Source: Hydrogenophaga sp. (GTDB lineage Bacteria; Pseudomonadota; Gammaproteobacteria; Burkholderiales; Burkholderiaceae_C). Taken from it: a stretch of DNA of 64,000 nucleotides. Under the pieces are notes generated by a model that did not search any database, was not told the DNA's origin, and saw only the letters and a program-made list of their open reading frames with translations. Each line of letters opens with the position of its first letter. The stretch's first letter is position 1. A program made the translations under genes and the position numbers. This document shows, piece after piece, positions 37,583 to 46,117 of the stretch. The stretch lies in assembly GCF_014773545.1 (NCBI RefSeq), contig NZ_SDDV01000010.1:1-64000 (forward strand). The letters are read 5' to 3'.

Positions 37583-38677
37583 ATGACTGTCCTGATGTTC
37601 ATCGCAGGCTTGGCCGCCCTGGTCGTGGGCGCCGAGTTGCTGGTGCGCGGCGCTTCCAAGCTGGCCTTTTCGTTTGGCATTTCGCCGCTGGTGGTGGGCC
37701 TGACCATCGTCGCCTTTGGCACCAGCGCGCCCGAGGTGGCGGTGTCAGTCGGTGCGGTGCTGGACGGCAATACCGAAATCGCCATTGGCAACGTGCTGGG
37801 TAGCAATATTTTCAACGTGCTGTTCATCCTCGGGGTCTCGGCCCTGATCGTGCCGCTGGTGGTCAACGTGCAACTGATCCGCCAAGAGGTGCCGATCATG
37901 ATTGGCGCCTCGCTGCTGCTGCTGGCGCTGGCGCTCGACGGTGGCCTGAGTCTGTTTGACGGCGCGCTGCTGTTTGGTCTGCTGGTGTTCTACACGGTGT
38001 TTCTGGTCGTGCAGTCGCGCCGCGAAACCAAGGCCGCCAAAGCAGAATACGCGGCCGAATTCGAACCCGCTGCGCCTGGTGGCTGGGACGCCAAACTGCC
38101 CGCGCAGTTGCTGCTGATCATCGGCGGACTGGTGTTCCTGGTGCTGGGCTCGGAATGGCTGGTCAACGCCTCGGTGCTGTTTGCCCAGGCGCTGGGCGTG
38201 AGCGATCTGATCATCGGCTTGACCATCGTCGCCGCCGGCACCTCGATGCCCGAAGTCGCCACCTCGATCACCGCCGCTATCAAGGGCGAGCGCGACATTG
38301 CGGTTGGCAATGTGGTCGGCAGCAACACCTTCAACATCCTGGGCTGCCTGGGCCTGTCGGGCATCGTCGCCGGCACGCTGGGGCTGGACTTGACAATGCC
38401 GCAAGCAGCACTCAATTTCGACATCTGGGTCATGCTGGCGGTGGCGCTGGCTTGTTTGCCGGTGTTCCTGAGCGGGCGCGAAATCGCGCGCTGGGAGGGT
38501 GGCGTCTTCGTGCTGTACTACGTCGCCTACGTGGTCTACCTGATCATGGCCTCGCAGCAGCACGCCGCGCTGGCGATGTTCTCCAGCGTCATGCTGTGGT
38601 TCGTGCTGCCGCTGACCGTGCTGACGCTGCTGATCGTGCTGGCGCGCAGCCTCAAGGCAGACAAAGCAAGGATATAA
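37583..38677 (+). CDS. calcium/sodium antiporter (CaCA family)
   Basis: 364-residue inner-membrane exchanger with two inverted repeats, each carrying the alpha-repeat motif: IVAFGTSAPEVAVSV with GNVLGSNIFNVLFILG, and IVAAGTSMPEVATSI with GNVVGSNTFNILGCLG. The conserved acidic residues (E in PEVA) bind the ions. Related to E. coli YrbG. Start ATG 37583. Confidence 0.92.
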   Translation: MTVLMFIAGLAALVVGAELLVRGASKLAFSFGISPLVVGLTIVAFGTSAPEVAVSVGAVLDGNTEIAIGNVLGSNIFNVLFILGVSALIVPLVVNVQLIRQEVPIMIGASLLLLALALDGGLSLFDGALLFGLLVFYTVFLVVQSRRETKAAKAEYAAEFEPAAPGGWDAKLPAQLLLIIGGLVFLVLGSEWLVNASVLFAQALGVSDLIIGLTIVAAGTSMPEVATSITAAIKGERDIAVGNVVGSNTFNILGCLGLSGIVAGTLGLDLTMPQAALNFDIWVMLAVALACLPVFLSGREIARWEGGVFVLYYVAYVVYLIMASQQHAALAMFSSVMLWFVLPLTVLTLLIVLARSLKADKARI

Positions 38678-38757
38678 AGGGGCGGCGGCGCTGGGGGGTG
38701 GTGCTAATCGTCGGCGCTGCGCTGCCCCGGCCACGCGCGGCCCCGTCTGAGCGCCTC

Positions 38758-40527
38758 TCAGTCGGCCATCAAGGCCGCCGGCTCTTCGGCCAGCAGCACG
38801 CTGTGCGCCCAGGCCTTCAGGCGGCTGCTGTCGCTGCGCAGAATTTGCTGCTTGACCGCCAGAATCTGCGCCGGATGCATGGAAAAGCTGCGCAGCCCCA
38901 GCCCCAGCAGCAAGCGCGTCAAGCTCACGTCGCCGGCCATCTCACCGCATACGCTCACGCCCTTGCCCTGTGCATTGCATTGGGCAATGGTGCTGGCGAT
39001 GAGTTGCAGCACCGCCGGGTGCACCGGGTTGTAGAGGTGTGAAACCGCCTCGTCGCTGCGGTCCACCGCCAGCGTGTACTGAATCAGGTCGTTGGTGCCG
39101 ATCGAGAGAAAATCGAAATGGCGCAAAAACAGCGGAATGGTCAGTGCCGCCGCAGGCACCTCTATCATCGCCCCCAGGCGCACCGACCCGTAGGCCTGGG
39201 CGCGCTCATCGAGCTGCGCGCGCGCGCGCGCCAGCAACTCCAGCGTCTGGTGAATTTCACTCGCCTGCGCCAGCATGGGCACCAGCAGGCTGACCGCACC
39301 GTGCGCAGCAGCACGCAAAATGGCGCGCAGTTGCTGCAAGAACATCAGCGGCTCGGACAGGCTCCAGCGAATCGCGCGCAGCCCGAGAGCGGGGTTGAGG
39401 TGGTCGTCGCCGGCGCGCGTGCCCACACGTTCGAGCGGCTTGTCAGCGCCGACGTCGACGGTGCGAATCGTGACCGGCAGGCCCTGCATACCCTGCACGG
39501 CGCTCAGATAGGCCTGGTACTGCTCCTCTTCGTCGGGCAGCTTGCCGTTGCGACCCATGAACATGAATTCGGTGCGGAACAGGCCGACCCCAACCGCCCC
39601 GGCCTTGAGCGCCGCAGCCACGTCAGCGGGTTGTTCGATATTCGCCAGCAGTTCGATTTTCTGCCCGTCCAGGGTGACTGCCGGGGTGTTTTTCAGTCGC
39701 GCCAGGTGTTCGCGCTGCTGCTCGCCCTGCTGGCGCTTGAAGCCGTAATCGGTCAACAGGGCAGGAGAGGGGTCCACCACCACCACGCCGGCGTCGCCGT
39801 CGACGATCACCCAGTCTTCCGGCGCGATCAATTGGCTGGCCGTGCGTGCGCCGACCACCGCCGGGATGTCCATGCTGCGCGCGACGATGGCGGTGTGGCT
39901 GGTCTTGCCGCCGACGTCGGTGACGAAGCCGACAAACACGCTTTGCTTGAACTGCAGCATGTCGGCCGGAGCCAGGTCGTGCGCGATCAACACCAGCGGC
40001 ACGTCGGCATGCGGGCCGACGTCGGTGGCTGCGCCTTTTTGCGGCGCAGCCTTGGCTGGCGCCACGGGCGAGGCCGCGCCGCGCATGCTGCGCAGCATGC
40101 GTTCGACCAGTTGCTCCAGGTCGGCCTTGCGCTCACGCAGATAGGGGTCTTCCATTTCGTCGAACTGGCGCGCAATCACTTCGAGCTGCGTGGTCAGCGC
40201 CCACTCGGCGTTGTAGTGGCGCTCATTGATCCAGTGCGTGACGCCGCCGATCAGGGTATCGTCTTGCAACAGCATCAGATGCACGTCGAGCACGGCGCTG
40301 AGTTCAGGGTGGGCGTCGTGGGTGCCGAGTTCGCCCAGGTTGTGCTGCACGCGCACGATCTCTTGTGCCACCGCATCGCGCGCCTGGCACAGGCGCACGA
40401 GCTCGGCTCCGATCTGGTCGGCGGCAACGATGTAATGCGCCACGTCGATCCGGCTGGACGCGACGACGACGGCGCGCCCGATGACAATGCCTCGGGAGAC
40501 CGCCTGGCCGTGCACACTGAAGCTCAT
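38758..40527 (-). CDS. ptsI: PTS enzyme I (phosphoenolpyruvate-protein phosphotransferase)
   Basis: Takes phosphate from PEP and passes it to HPr. 589 residues with the phospho-His loop GGKTSHTAIVARSMDIPAVVG, the PEP-binding GLFRTEFMFMGR, and the active Cys in GKGVSVCGEMAGD. Overlaps ptsH by 4 bases. No sugar permease (EIIBC) is nearby, so this set is probably regulatory, as in other Burkholderiales. Confidence 0.95.
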   Translation of the reverse strand: MSFSVHGQAVSRGIVIGRAVVVASSRIDVAHYIVAADQIGAELVRLCQARDAVAQEIVRVQHNLGELGTHDAHPELSAVLDVHLMLLQDDTLIGGVTHWINERHYNAEWALTTQLEVIARQFDEMEDPYLRERKADLEQLVERMLRSMRGAASPVAPAKAAPQKGAATDVGPHADVPLVLIAHDLAPADMLQFKQSVFVGFVTDVGGKTSHTAIVARSMDIPAVVGARTASQLIAPEDWVIVDGDAGVVVVDPSPALLTDYGFKRQQGEQQREHLARLKNTPAVTLDGQKIELLANIEQPADVAAALKAGAVGVGLFRTEFMFMGRNGKLPDEEEQYQAYLSAVQGMQGLPVTIRTVDVGADKPLERVGTRAGDDHLNPALGLRAIRWSLSEPLMFLQQLRAILRAAAHGAVSLLVPMLAQASEIHQTLELLARARAQLDERAQAYGSVRLGAMIEVPAAALTIPLFLRHFDFLSIGTNDLIQYTLAVDRSDEAVSHLYNPVHPAVLQLIASTIAQCNAQGKGVSVCGEMAGDVSLTRLLLGLGLRSFSMHPAQILAVKQQILRSDSSRLKAWAHSVLLAEEPAALMAD

Positions 40528-40793
40528 TCGCCTTCACCGAATTTGTCGTTGATGAGGGCGACGATGGCGTCCAGCGCCGCCTGCTCGTCGGCACCGCTGG
40601 TTTCTATCTCGACTTGGCTGCCCATGCCGGCGGCCAGCATCATCACGCCCATGATGCTCTTGGCGTTGATGCGGCGTTCGCCGCGCGCCATCCAGACTTC
40701 GCACGAGTGGGCGCCGGCGAGTTTGGTCAGCTTGGCCGAAGCGCGTGCGTGCAGGCCGAGCTTATTGCTGATGGTCACGGTGGTCTTGATCAT
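40524..40793 (-). CDS. ptsH: HPr phosphocarrier protein
   Basis: 89 residues with His15 in LGLHARASAKL, the site phosphorylated by enzyme I, and Ser46 in NAKSIMGVMML, the site used by HPr kinase in species that have it. Overlaps the IIA gene upstream by 32 bases and ptsI by 4. Confidence 0.96.
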   Translation of the reverse strand: MIKTTVTISNKLGLHARASAKLTKLAGAHSCEVWMARGERRINAKSIMGVMMLAAGMGSQVEIETSGADEQAALDAIVALINDKFGEGE

Positions 40794-41220
40794 GAGAGGA
40801 CGACAAGCCCGGCGCGCGGGGCTGATTTTGAGGAGCGGAGACGGCGACCTGTATCACACCCTGTGTGGCACCGATCATGGCGCGTGAAATCAGAGCGTCG
40901 AGCGACTCGTGCCGGTAAGACACGCTGCGCAGCAGCATCGGCAGATTGACGCCAGTGAGCAGCTTGGTGTGCACGCCGTCAACCAGTTTTTGCGCCACGT
41001 TGCAGGGGGTGGCGCCAAACACATCAGTCAGCACCAGCGTGCTGGGCAGGTCGAGCTGGCGCAACAGCCCGCGCGCCTGCGCCAGCGTCTCCTCGGGCGG
41101 TGCCTGGGGCAAGACATCGAGCGCCAGCAGCGCCTGGCTGCTGTCGGGAAACACGTGCAGCGCACACTGCCGCAAGGCCGAAGCCAGCGGCGCGTGGGCA
41201 ATGATGAAAATCCCGTTCAT
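40762..41220 (-). CDS. PTS EIIA component, mannose-type
   Basis: 152 residues, EIIA-Man fold: phosphorylatable His9 in MNGIFIIAHAPLA, LVLTDVFGATPCNVA and GVNLPMLLRSVSY. No IIB, IIC or IID genes adjoin it. In proteobacteria this isolated IIA-HPr-EI arrangement is usually regulatory. Start ATG 41220. The track's upstream extension is unsupported. The C-terminal tail overlaps ptsH in another frame, so the two are likely coupled. Confidence 0.9.
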   Translation of the reverse strand: MNGIFIIAHAPLASALRQCALHVFPDSSQALLALDVLPQAPPEETLAQARGLLRQLDLPSTLVLTDVFGATPCNVAQKLVDGVHTKLLTGVNLPMLLRSVSYRHESLDALISRAMIGATQGVIQVAVSAPQNQPRAPGLSSSHDQDHRDHQQ

Positions 41221-41334
41221 GGCGTGCAGTTTAGCTCTCTTGCCAAGCGCCGCCCAGCGGCCCAGCAGTGGCCCGCCCGCCCGGGAGCGCCGTGCGCCCG
41301 CAGCGACCGCGCCGCAGCGCTGGCTGAGCCGGCG

Positions 41335-41340
41335 CACAAT
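41335..41340 (+). promoter_or_regulatory. -10-like box CACAAT, 6 nt before the CoA-transferase start
   Basis: CACAAT, then CGGCGC, then ATG at 41347. The -35 region is poor and no Shine-Dalgarno sequence is present. Confidence 0.4.
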
Positions 41341-41346
41341 CGGCGC

Positions 41347-42576
41347 ATGAACACTCTCGATGGCATCCGTGTGCTCGATCTGTCCCGCGTGCTGGCTGGC
41401 CCCTGGTGCACCCAGACCCTGGCCGACTTGGGTGCCGACGTGGTGAAGGTCGAACGCCCGCCCGGCCCCGATCATCCGGGTGGCGACGACACGCGCGGCT
41501 GGGGGCCGCCGTTTTTGCGCACGCGCGACGGCAGCGACAGCGCCGAGTCGGCCTATTACCTGGGCGCCAACCGCAACAAGCGCTCGATCACCTGTGACTT
41601 CACGCAGCCCCAGGGGCAGGCGCTGCTGCGCCGACTCGCCGCCCGGGCCGACGTGCTGGTCGAGAACCACAAAGTGGGCGACCTGGCGCGCTACGGCCTG
41701 GACTGGACCAGCCTGCAAGCCGTCAACCCGCGTCTGGTGTACTGCTCAATCACCGGCTATGGCCAGACCGGCCCCTACAAAGACCGCGCCGGCTACGACT
41801 ACGCAATCCAGGGCCTGGGCGGCCTGATGAGCGTGACCGGCGAGCGCGACGCGCTACCCGGCGGTGGCCCGCAAAAAGTCGGTGTCGCCGTGGCCGACCT
41901 GTTTACCGGCATGTACGCCACCGTGGCCATTTTGGCCGCGCTGCGCCACGCCGAGCGCAGCGGTCAGGGGCAACAGATCGACCTGGCCTTGCTCGACACC
42001 CAGGTGGCGATGCTGGCCAACCTGGGGGCCAACTACCTGGTGCAGGGCCGCGCTGACGGCACGGTGCCGGGCCGCTCGGGCAATGCGCACGTCAACATCG
42101 TGCCGTACCAGGTGTTTGAAGTTGCGCCCGATGCCCAGGGCCAGCCGCAGCACCTCATCCTGGCGGTGGGCAACGACGCGCAGTTTGCCCGCTTCTGCGC
42201 CGTCGCTGCGCGGCCCGAGCTGGCTGCCGACCCGCGCTTTGCCCGCAACCCGGGCCGGGTGCGCTGGCGCGAACTGCTGCTGCCACAGCTCGAAGCGATC
42301 ATGCAAACCCGCTGCAAAGCCGACTGGCTGGCCACGCTGACCGCGGCCCAAGTGCCCTGTGGTCCGATCAACAACCTGGCCGAGGTGTTTGCCGACCCCC
42401 AGGTGCAGCAGCGCGGCATGGTGCAGCGCTGGACGCACCCGCTGACCGATGCGCTTGATCTGGTGGCCAGCCCGCTCAAGTTCAGCCTGACCCCGGTGCG
42501 CAGCGACCTGCCGCCGCCCCTGCTGGGCCAGCACGACGGCGCCGTGCTGGCCGACTGGCTGGGCAGCAGCGCGTGA
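41347..42576 (+). CDS. CaiB/BaiF family (class III) CoA-transferase
   Basis: 409 residues. N-terminal LDGIRVLDLSRVLAGPW, GADVVKVERP and the family motif YGQTGPYKDRAGYDYAIQ, whose Asp is the likely nucleophile. GLMSVTGE and the C-terminal CGPINNLAEVFADPQVQQRGM complete the match. It transfers CoA between acyl-acids. The substrate (succinate, glutarate or another) cannot be told. Start ATG 41347, predicted leaderless. Divergent from the PTS IIA. Confidence 0.9.
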   Translation: MNTLDGIRVLDLSRVLAGPWCTQTLADLGADVVKVERPPGPDHPGGDDTRGWGPPFLRTRDGSDSAESAYYLGANRNKRSITCDFTQPQGQALLRRLAARADVLVENHKVGDLARYGLDWTSLQAVNPRLVYCSITGYGQTGPYKDRAGYDYAIQGLGGLMSVTGERDALPGGGPQKVGVAVADLFTGMYATVAILAALRHAERSGQGQQIDLALLDTQVAMLANLGANYLVQGRADGTVPGRSGNAHVNIVPYQVFEVAPDAQGQPQHLILAVGNDAQFARFCAVAARPELAADPRFARNPGRVRWRELLLPQLEAIMQTRCKADWLATLTAAQVPCGPINNLAEVFADPQVQQRGMVQRWTHPLTDALDLVASPLKFSLTPVRSDLPPPLLGQHDGAVLADWLGSSA

Positions 42577-42640
42577 AGGCAAGCGCCCAATGCCTGTGCG
42601 CGCCCAGGAAACTCTGAGCCCTGGCTGGCATCGCAGACGC

Positions 42641-44206
42641 ATGTTCATTTTTTGCACCTGGTCAACGCTGACCCGCCTGCGGCGCGGTGCTGCGCTTGGG
42701 CTGTGCGCTGCACTGGCTCTGGCCAGCGTCACCCCGGCGCTCGGCGCCGCGACCGCCGAGCCGGCGCCGACCCACCTGCCCAGCCTGGGCGACGGCCTGG
42801 CGCTGTCGCTGGCGGCCGAGCGTCGCATCGGCGATCGGGTGGCGCGCGAAATTTACCAACACCCCGACTACCTGGACGATCCCGTACTGGATGAGTATTT
42901 GCAGTCCATCTGGCAGCCGCTGCTGGGAGCGGCGCGCGCGCGTGGCGACGTCTCCCCTGAGCTGCTGGAGCAGCTGGCCTGGGAGCTGATGATTTCACGC
43001 GACCGGCGCGTCAACGCCTTTGCCCTGCCCGGTGGCTACCTGGGTTTGAACCTGGGCTTGATCGCCGTCACCGACAGCGCGGACGAACTGGCCTCGGTGC
43101 TGGCGCACGAGCTGGTGCACGTCTCGCAGCGCCACATCGCGCGCTTGCTGCAGCGTCAAGAGCGTATGGCGCCCTGGGTGCTGGGCTCGCTGATCCTGGG
43201 CGCGCTGGCCGCCAGCGCGAACGCCGATTTGGCCAACGCCGCCATCACCGGCACACAGGCAGTGGCCGCGCAGACGCAGCTCAATTTTTCGCGCGACATG
43301 GAGCGCGAGGCCGATCGCGTCGGCTTTGCCGTGTTGATCGACGCCGGCTTCGACGGCCAGGGTTTCGTCAGCATGTTCGACAAGCTGCAACAGGCCAACC
43401 GCCTCAATGACGACGGCTCCTTTCCCTATTTGCGCAGCCACCCACTGACCATCGAGCGCCGGGCCGACATGCAAGCGCGCCTGCCCGCGCCGCTCAGCGG
43501 CGCAGCAACCCCGCCCCCTGCGCAGACCAGCCGCAGCCCCGAGCTGCACGCGCTGATGGCCGCGCGTGCGCGCGTGCTGGCCGAGAGCCGGGCGCCGCGC
43601 CTGCTGGCCTGGGCGCAATACGGGCAGACAGCGGGCGCGCGTGCGGCCGATCTCTATGCCGGCGCCGCTGCGGCGCAACGCCTGGGCCAAGGCGCGCTGG
43701 CGCTGACGCTGGCGCAGCGTTTGCGCCAGCAGGTCGCTCCCGCTGCGCACTGGGCGGCCGATGCCCTGCTGCTCGAGGTGCTACTGGCCACGCCCGGCGC
43801 GTCAGCCACCGCCAACCCGCTACTGGCCGAGTTGCGCGACCAGGCCCTGCGCGCCAGCGGGCGCGGCCAGGTCTTGCTCGGCGCCCAGGCGGCCATCGCC
43901 ACCGGCGTGCCGCAACGCGCAGCCGCTCGCCTGCAAGACTGGGTGCTGCGGCACCCGCGCGACGCGCAGGCCTGGGAAACCTTGGCGCAAGCGCAGCAGG
44001 CACAGGGCCAGAGCTTGCGCGCGCTGCGCTCGCAGGCCGAGTCGCACGTGGCACGGCTAGACTACGCCGGCGCGCTCGAGCGCTTGCAGGCTGCGCAGCA
44101 AGGCCCCGAGGCGCAACAAGGCGCAGACCCGATCGATCTGGCCATCATCGACAGCCGCCGGCGCGCCGTGCAAAGCCTGCTGAACGAATCCCTGCGCGAA
44201 AATTAA
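42641..44206 (+). CDS. M48 family metalloprotease with TPR region (BepA-like)
   Basis: 521 residues: signal peptide (RRGAALGLCAALALASVTPALGA), periplasmic zinc protease domain with HELVHVSQRH (HExxH) and the distal Glu in DMEREADRVG, then TPR-like helices (LAQRLRQQVAPAAHWAADAL onward). BepA-type proteases degrade stalled outer-membrane proteins. Start ATG 42641 leads straight into the signal peptide. The track's extra 17 residues are unlikely. Its stop overlaps the convergent phage-holin-like gene by 4 bases. Confidence 0.88.
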   Translation: MFIFCTWSTLTRLRRGAALGLCAALALASVTPALGAATAEPAPTHLPSLGDGLALSLAAERRIGDRVAREIYQHPDYLDDPVLDEYLQSIWQPLLGAARARGDVSPELLEQLAWELMISRDRRVNAFALPGGYLGLNLGLIAVTDSADELASVLAHELVHVSQRHIARLLQRQERMAPWVLGSLILGALAASANADLANAAITGTQAVAAQTQLNFSRDMEREADRVGFAVLIDAGFDGQGFVSMFDKLQQANRLNDDGSFPYLRSHPLTIERRADMQARLPAPLSGAATPPPAQTSRSPELHALMAARARVLAESRAPRLLAWAQYGQTAGARAADLYAGAAAAQRLGQGALALTLAQRLRQQVAPAAHWAADALLLEVLLATPGASATANPLLAELRDQALRASGRGQVLLGAQAAIATGVPQRAAARLQDWVLRHPRDAQAWETLAQAQQAQGQSLRALRSQAESHVARLDYAGALERLQAAQQGPEAQQGADPIDLAIIDSRRRAVQSLLNESLREN

Positions 44207-44559
44207 GCGCGGCGCGCCCACAAGGTCTTGAGCGCCGCGTCGACCACCAGCATCAAGACCGAATAAATCAGCGAACCCAACAGGGCGGCCCAAAACCCGC
44301 TGACGTCAAAACCAGCCAGTAAACTGGCAGCGGCCCAAAACATCAGGGCATTGATGACAAACAAGAACAAGCCCAGCGTCACCAGCGTCACCGGCAGCGT
44401 CAGCAGCACCAGCACCGGGCGCACCAGGGTGTTGAGCAAGCCCATCACGGCCGCAGCGATCAAGGCGGCGGTAAAGCTCAGTATTTGCACCCCGGGGTAG
44501 AGATAAGCCACCAGCAGCAAGGCAGCGGCGGCAAGCAACCAACGGACAATCAGTTTCAT
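44203..44559 (-). CDS. phage holin family (PF04020-type) membrane protein
   Basis: 118 residues with four predicted helices and the family's LIAAAVMGLLNTLVRPVLVL and LGLFLFVINALMFW motifs. Despite the family name, chromosomal members are common in proteobacteria and not phage-borne, and the role is unknown. Its 3' end overlaps the M48 gene tail by 4 bases. Confidence 0.85.
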   Translation of the reverse strand: MKLIVRWLLAAAALLLVAYLYPGVQILSFTAALIAAAVMGLLNTLVRPVLVLLTLPVTLVTLGLFLFVINALMFWAAASLLAGFDVSGFWAALLGSLIYSVLMLVVDAALKTLWARRA

Positions 44560-44642
44560 GCGCGCAGCATAACAGCCCGTGGCCGCTGGCGGCCAGGTGG
44601 GCGCCAGCAAGCGTCGCGGCGCACTTTCAGTTCTGAACTTTT

Positions 44643-45065
44643 ATGGCCAGCATCCACATCAGCGACATCGAGGCCGCCATCAACTTCTGGCGTGAACGCA
44701 GCATCCCGGTCGCTGATTTTTCGCTTGCGCCGCCCACGCGCGCGCTGGCCGAGGTCTACGCCTTGCTGGCGTATCACGGCCAGACCGAAATCGACGAGCG
44801 CCAGATGCCGACGGCGGCGCAAGCCGCCTGGCTGGCCTGGTTCGACAGCACGCCCGACACCCCTTGCATAGCGATCTGCACCACCAGCCAGGGCGACGCG
44901 GTATGCCAGGGCTGCGGCCGCACGTTTGAGGAGGTGCAGCGCTGGACCGCGCTGAGCGCGGCCGAAAAGCGCGCCTGCTGGCGGCGCATCAGCCTGCAAG
45001 GCAGCGCCTGGCGCTTCAACCGCTACGCCGAACGCGCAGCGCGCGGGGGTGGACCGGACGGCTGA
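44643..45065 (+). CDS. DUF3717-DUF1289 protein
   Basis: 140 residues. The N-terminal half (IHISDIEAAINFWRERSIPV, then DFSLAPPTRALAEVY) matches DUF3717. The C-terminal half carries the DUF1289 cysteine pattern DTPCIAICTTSQGDAVCQGC, then GRTFEEVQRWTALSAAEKRA. Four Cys suggest a metal site. Both domains occur as separate proteins in related species, and the fusion is seen in some Comamonadaceae. Function unknown. Confidence 0.8.
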   Translation: MASIHISDIEAAINFWRERSIPVADFSLAPPTRALAEVYALLAYHGQTEIDERQMPTAAQAAWLAWFDSTPDTPCIAICTTSQGDAVCQGCGRTFEEVQRWTALSAAEKRACWRRISLQGSAWRFNRYAERAARGGGPDG

Positions 45066-45114
45066 AACCTTGCGCGTCCGGGCATTGCCCACAAACTTCA
45101 GCTAAAAGCGCCCC

Positions 45115-45231
45115 TCATTCCTGCCGAGCTGGCAGGAACCGCCAGTTCTCCTCGAACGCCACAGATTGAAAAAGACCGGTCTCGAGTGCGGCCTGGAAGT
45201 CCTGGGTGACCCAGGGCGGCCAGCTCGTCAT
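45115..45231 (-). CDS. possible 38-residue small protein
   Basis: MTSWPPWVTQDFQAALETGL, then FQSVAFEENWRFLPARQE, stop at 45115. Protein-like composition (Trp, Glu, Phe) unlike the low-complexity shadow frames nearby. An in-frame stop lies 5 codons before ATG and there is no strong ribosome binding site. It may be a gene remnant or a small protein downstream of the phosphodiesterase operon. Confidence 0.3.
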   Translation of the reverse strand: MTSWPPWVTQDFQAALETGLFQSVAFEENWRFLPARQE

Positions 45232-45276
45232 GCGTTGCCCGACGATTCAGGCTGCGCCGCACGCTCTGCAAAAGGC

Positions 45277-45297
45277 TTGACTGCCAAGTTCAGTCAA
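45277..45297 (-). terminator. hairpin at the end of the transporter operon
   Basis: TTGACTG (45277-45283) and CAGTCAA (45291-45297) form a perfect 7-bp stem with a 7-nt loop. On the minus strand it is followed by GCCTTTT, a short T-run. It overlaps the phosphodiesterase stop codon. A plausible but weak terminator. Confidence 0.35.
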
Positions 45298-46117
45298 TCA
45301 ACACCCCGGCATGACGAAAAGGATAGTGGGGACCGAAATCCCCCAGCACACAGGTGTGTGTAATCAAGCGCGGTGGAGTCCACAGATGCAACTGAAACCC
45401 AGGCGGCTCCATGACAAAACAGTCGGGGCCACCGATGCGCAAGTCAAGAGCGACCTGGTGCGCCGTGCTGGGACAGACCGAAACCACGCTCGAGCCGATT
45501 CGGCACTGAATCGAACGATGCAAATGACCGCACATTATTCGCTCGACCTGGGCATGGCGCGCGACGATTTCCTCAAACTCGGCCGCCCCCTCGAATCCCG
45601 GCGCATCCATGTGCGCGATGCCTGTGACAAAAGGCGGATGATGCATTGCGATAATGGTTGGCATGGCCGTTTCGGACAAACGCTGCTCCAACCACCTCAG
45701 GCGAACGGAGCACAACTGACCGCGCGCCTCCATCGGGGCCACGGTGTCCAGCACCAGCAAGCACAAAGCACCCAATTGAACCTGATATTGAATAAATTGA
45801 TCGGTCGCAGCAAGATATTCGAAGCCAGGCCCGCCAAAGGCGGCCCGCAGGTGCCGACGCTCGTCATGATTGCCCGCCACCAGGTATACCGGCATGCTCA
45901 GCGGCGCCAACAAAGATTTAAGCAGCTCGTACTCGGCGGCAAGCCCGTAATCAACCAGGTCACCTGTTGCCAACACCAGGTCGGGCGCCGGCTGCAAGCG
46001 CGTGATGGCTGTCACGCACCGCTGCAGCAAGTTTGCCGTATCGACCACACCGTAAGCAAGCCTGCCGGCGGCCTTGATGTGCAAATCAGAGATCTGTGCA
46101 ATCAGCATACTACTCAT
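45290..46117 (-). CDS. GpdQ-like metallophosphodiesterase
   Basis: 275 residues, the length of E. coli/Enterobacter GpdQ. Two-metal calcineurin-fold motifs are complete: AQISDLHI, ATGDLVDYG, VAGNHDERR, AMHHPPFVTG and MCGHLHRS. The GRLAYGVVDTANLLQ stretch matches the GpdQ N-terminal insert. GpdQ hydrolyses glycerophosphodiesters and other phosphodiesters; cyclic-nucleotide CpdA proteins share the fold. It overlaps the ATPase gene by 8 bases, making it the last gene of the transporter operon. The product would supply phosphate from an imported diester. Confidence 0.8.
   Translation of the reverse strand: MSSMLIAQISDLHIKAAGRLAYGVVDTANLLQRCVTAITRLQPAPDLVLATGDLVDYGLAAEYELLKSLLAPLSMPVYLVAGNHDERRHLRAAFGGPGFEYLAATDQFIQYQVQLGALCLLVLDTVAPMEARGQLCSVRLRWLEQRLSETAMPTIIAMHHPPFVTGIAHMDAPGFEGAAEFEEIVARHAQVERIMCGHLHRSIQCRIGSSVVSVCPSTAHQVALDLRIGGPDCFVMEPPGFQLHLWTPPRLITHTCVLGDFGPHYPFRHAGVLID

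Noticed and set aside
39118-40887. 589-residue plus-strand ORF opposite ptsI and ptsH
   Set aside because: Antisense shadow; the minus strand encodes clear PTS proteins.
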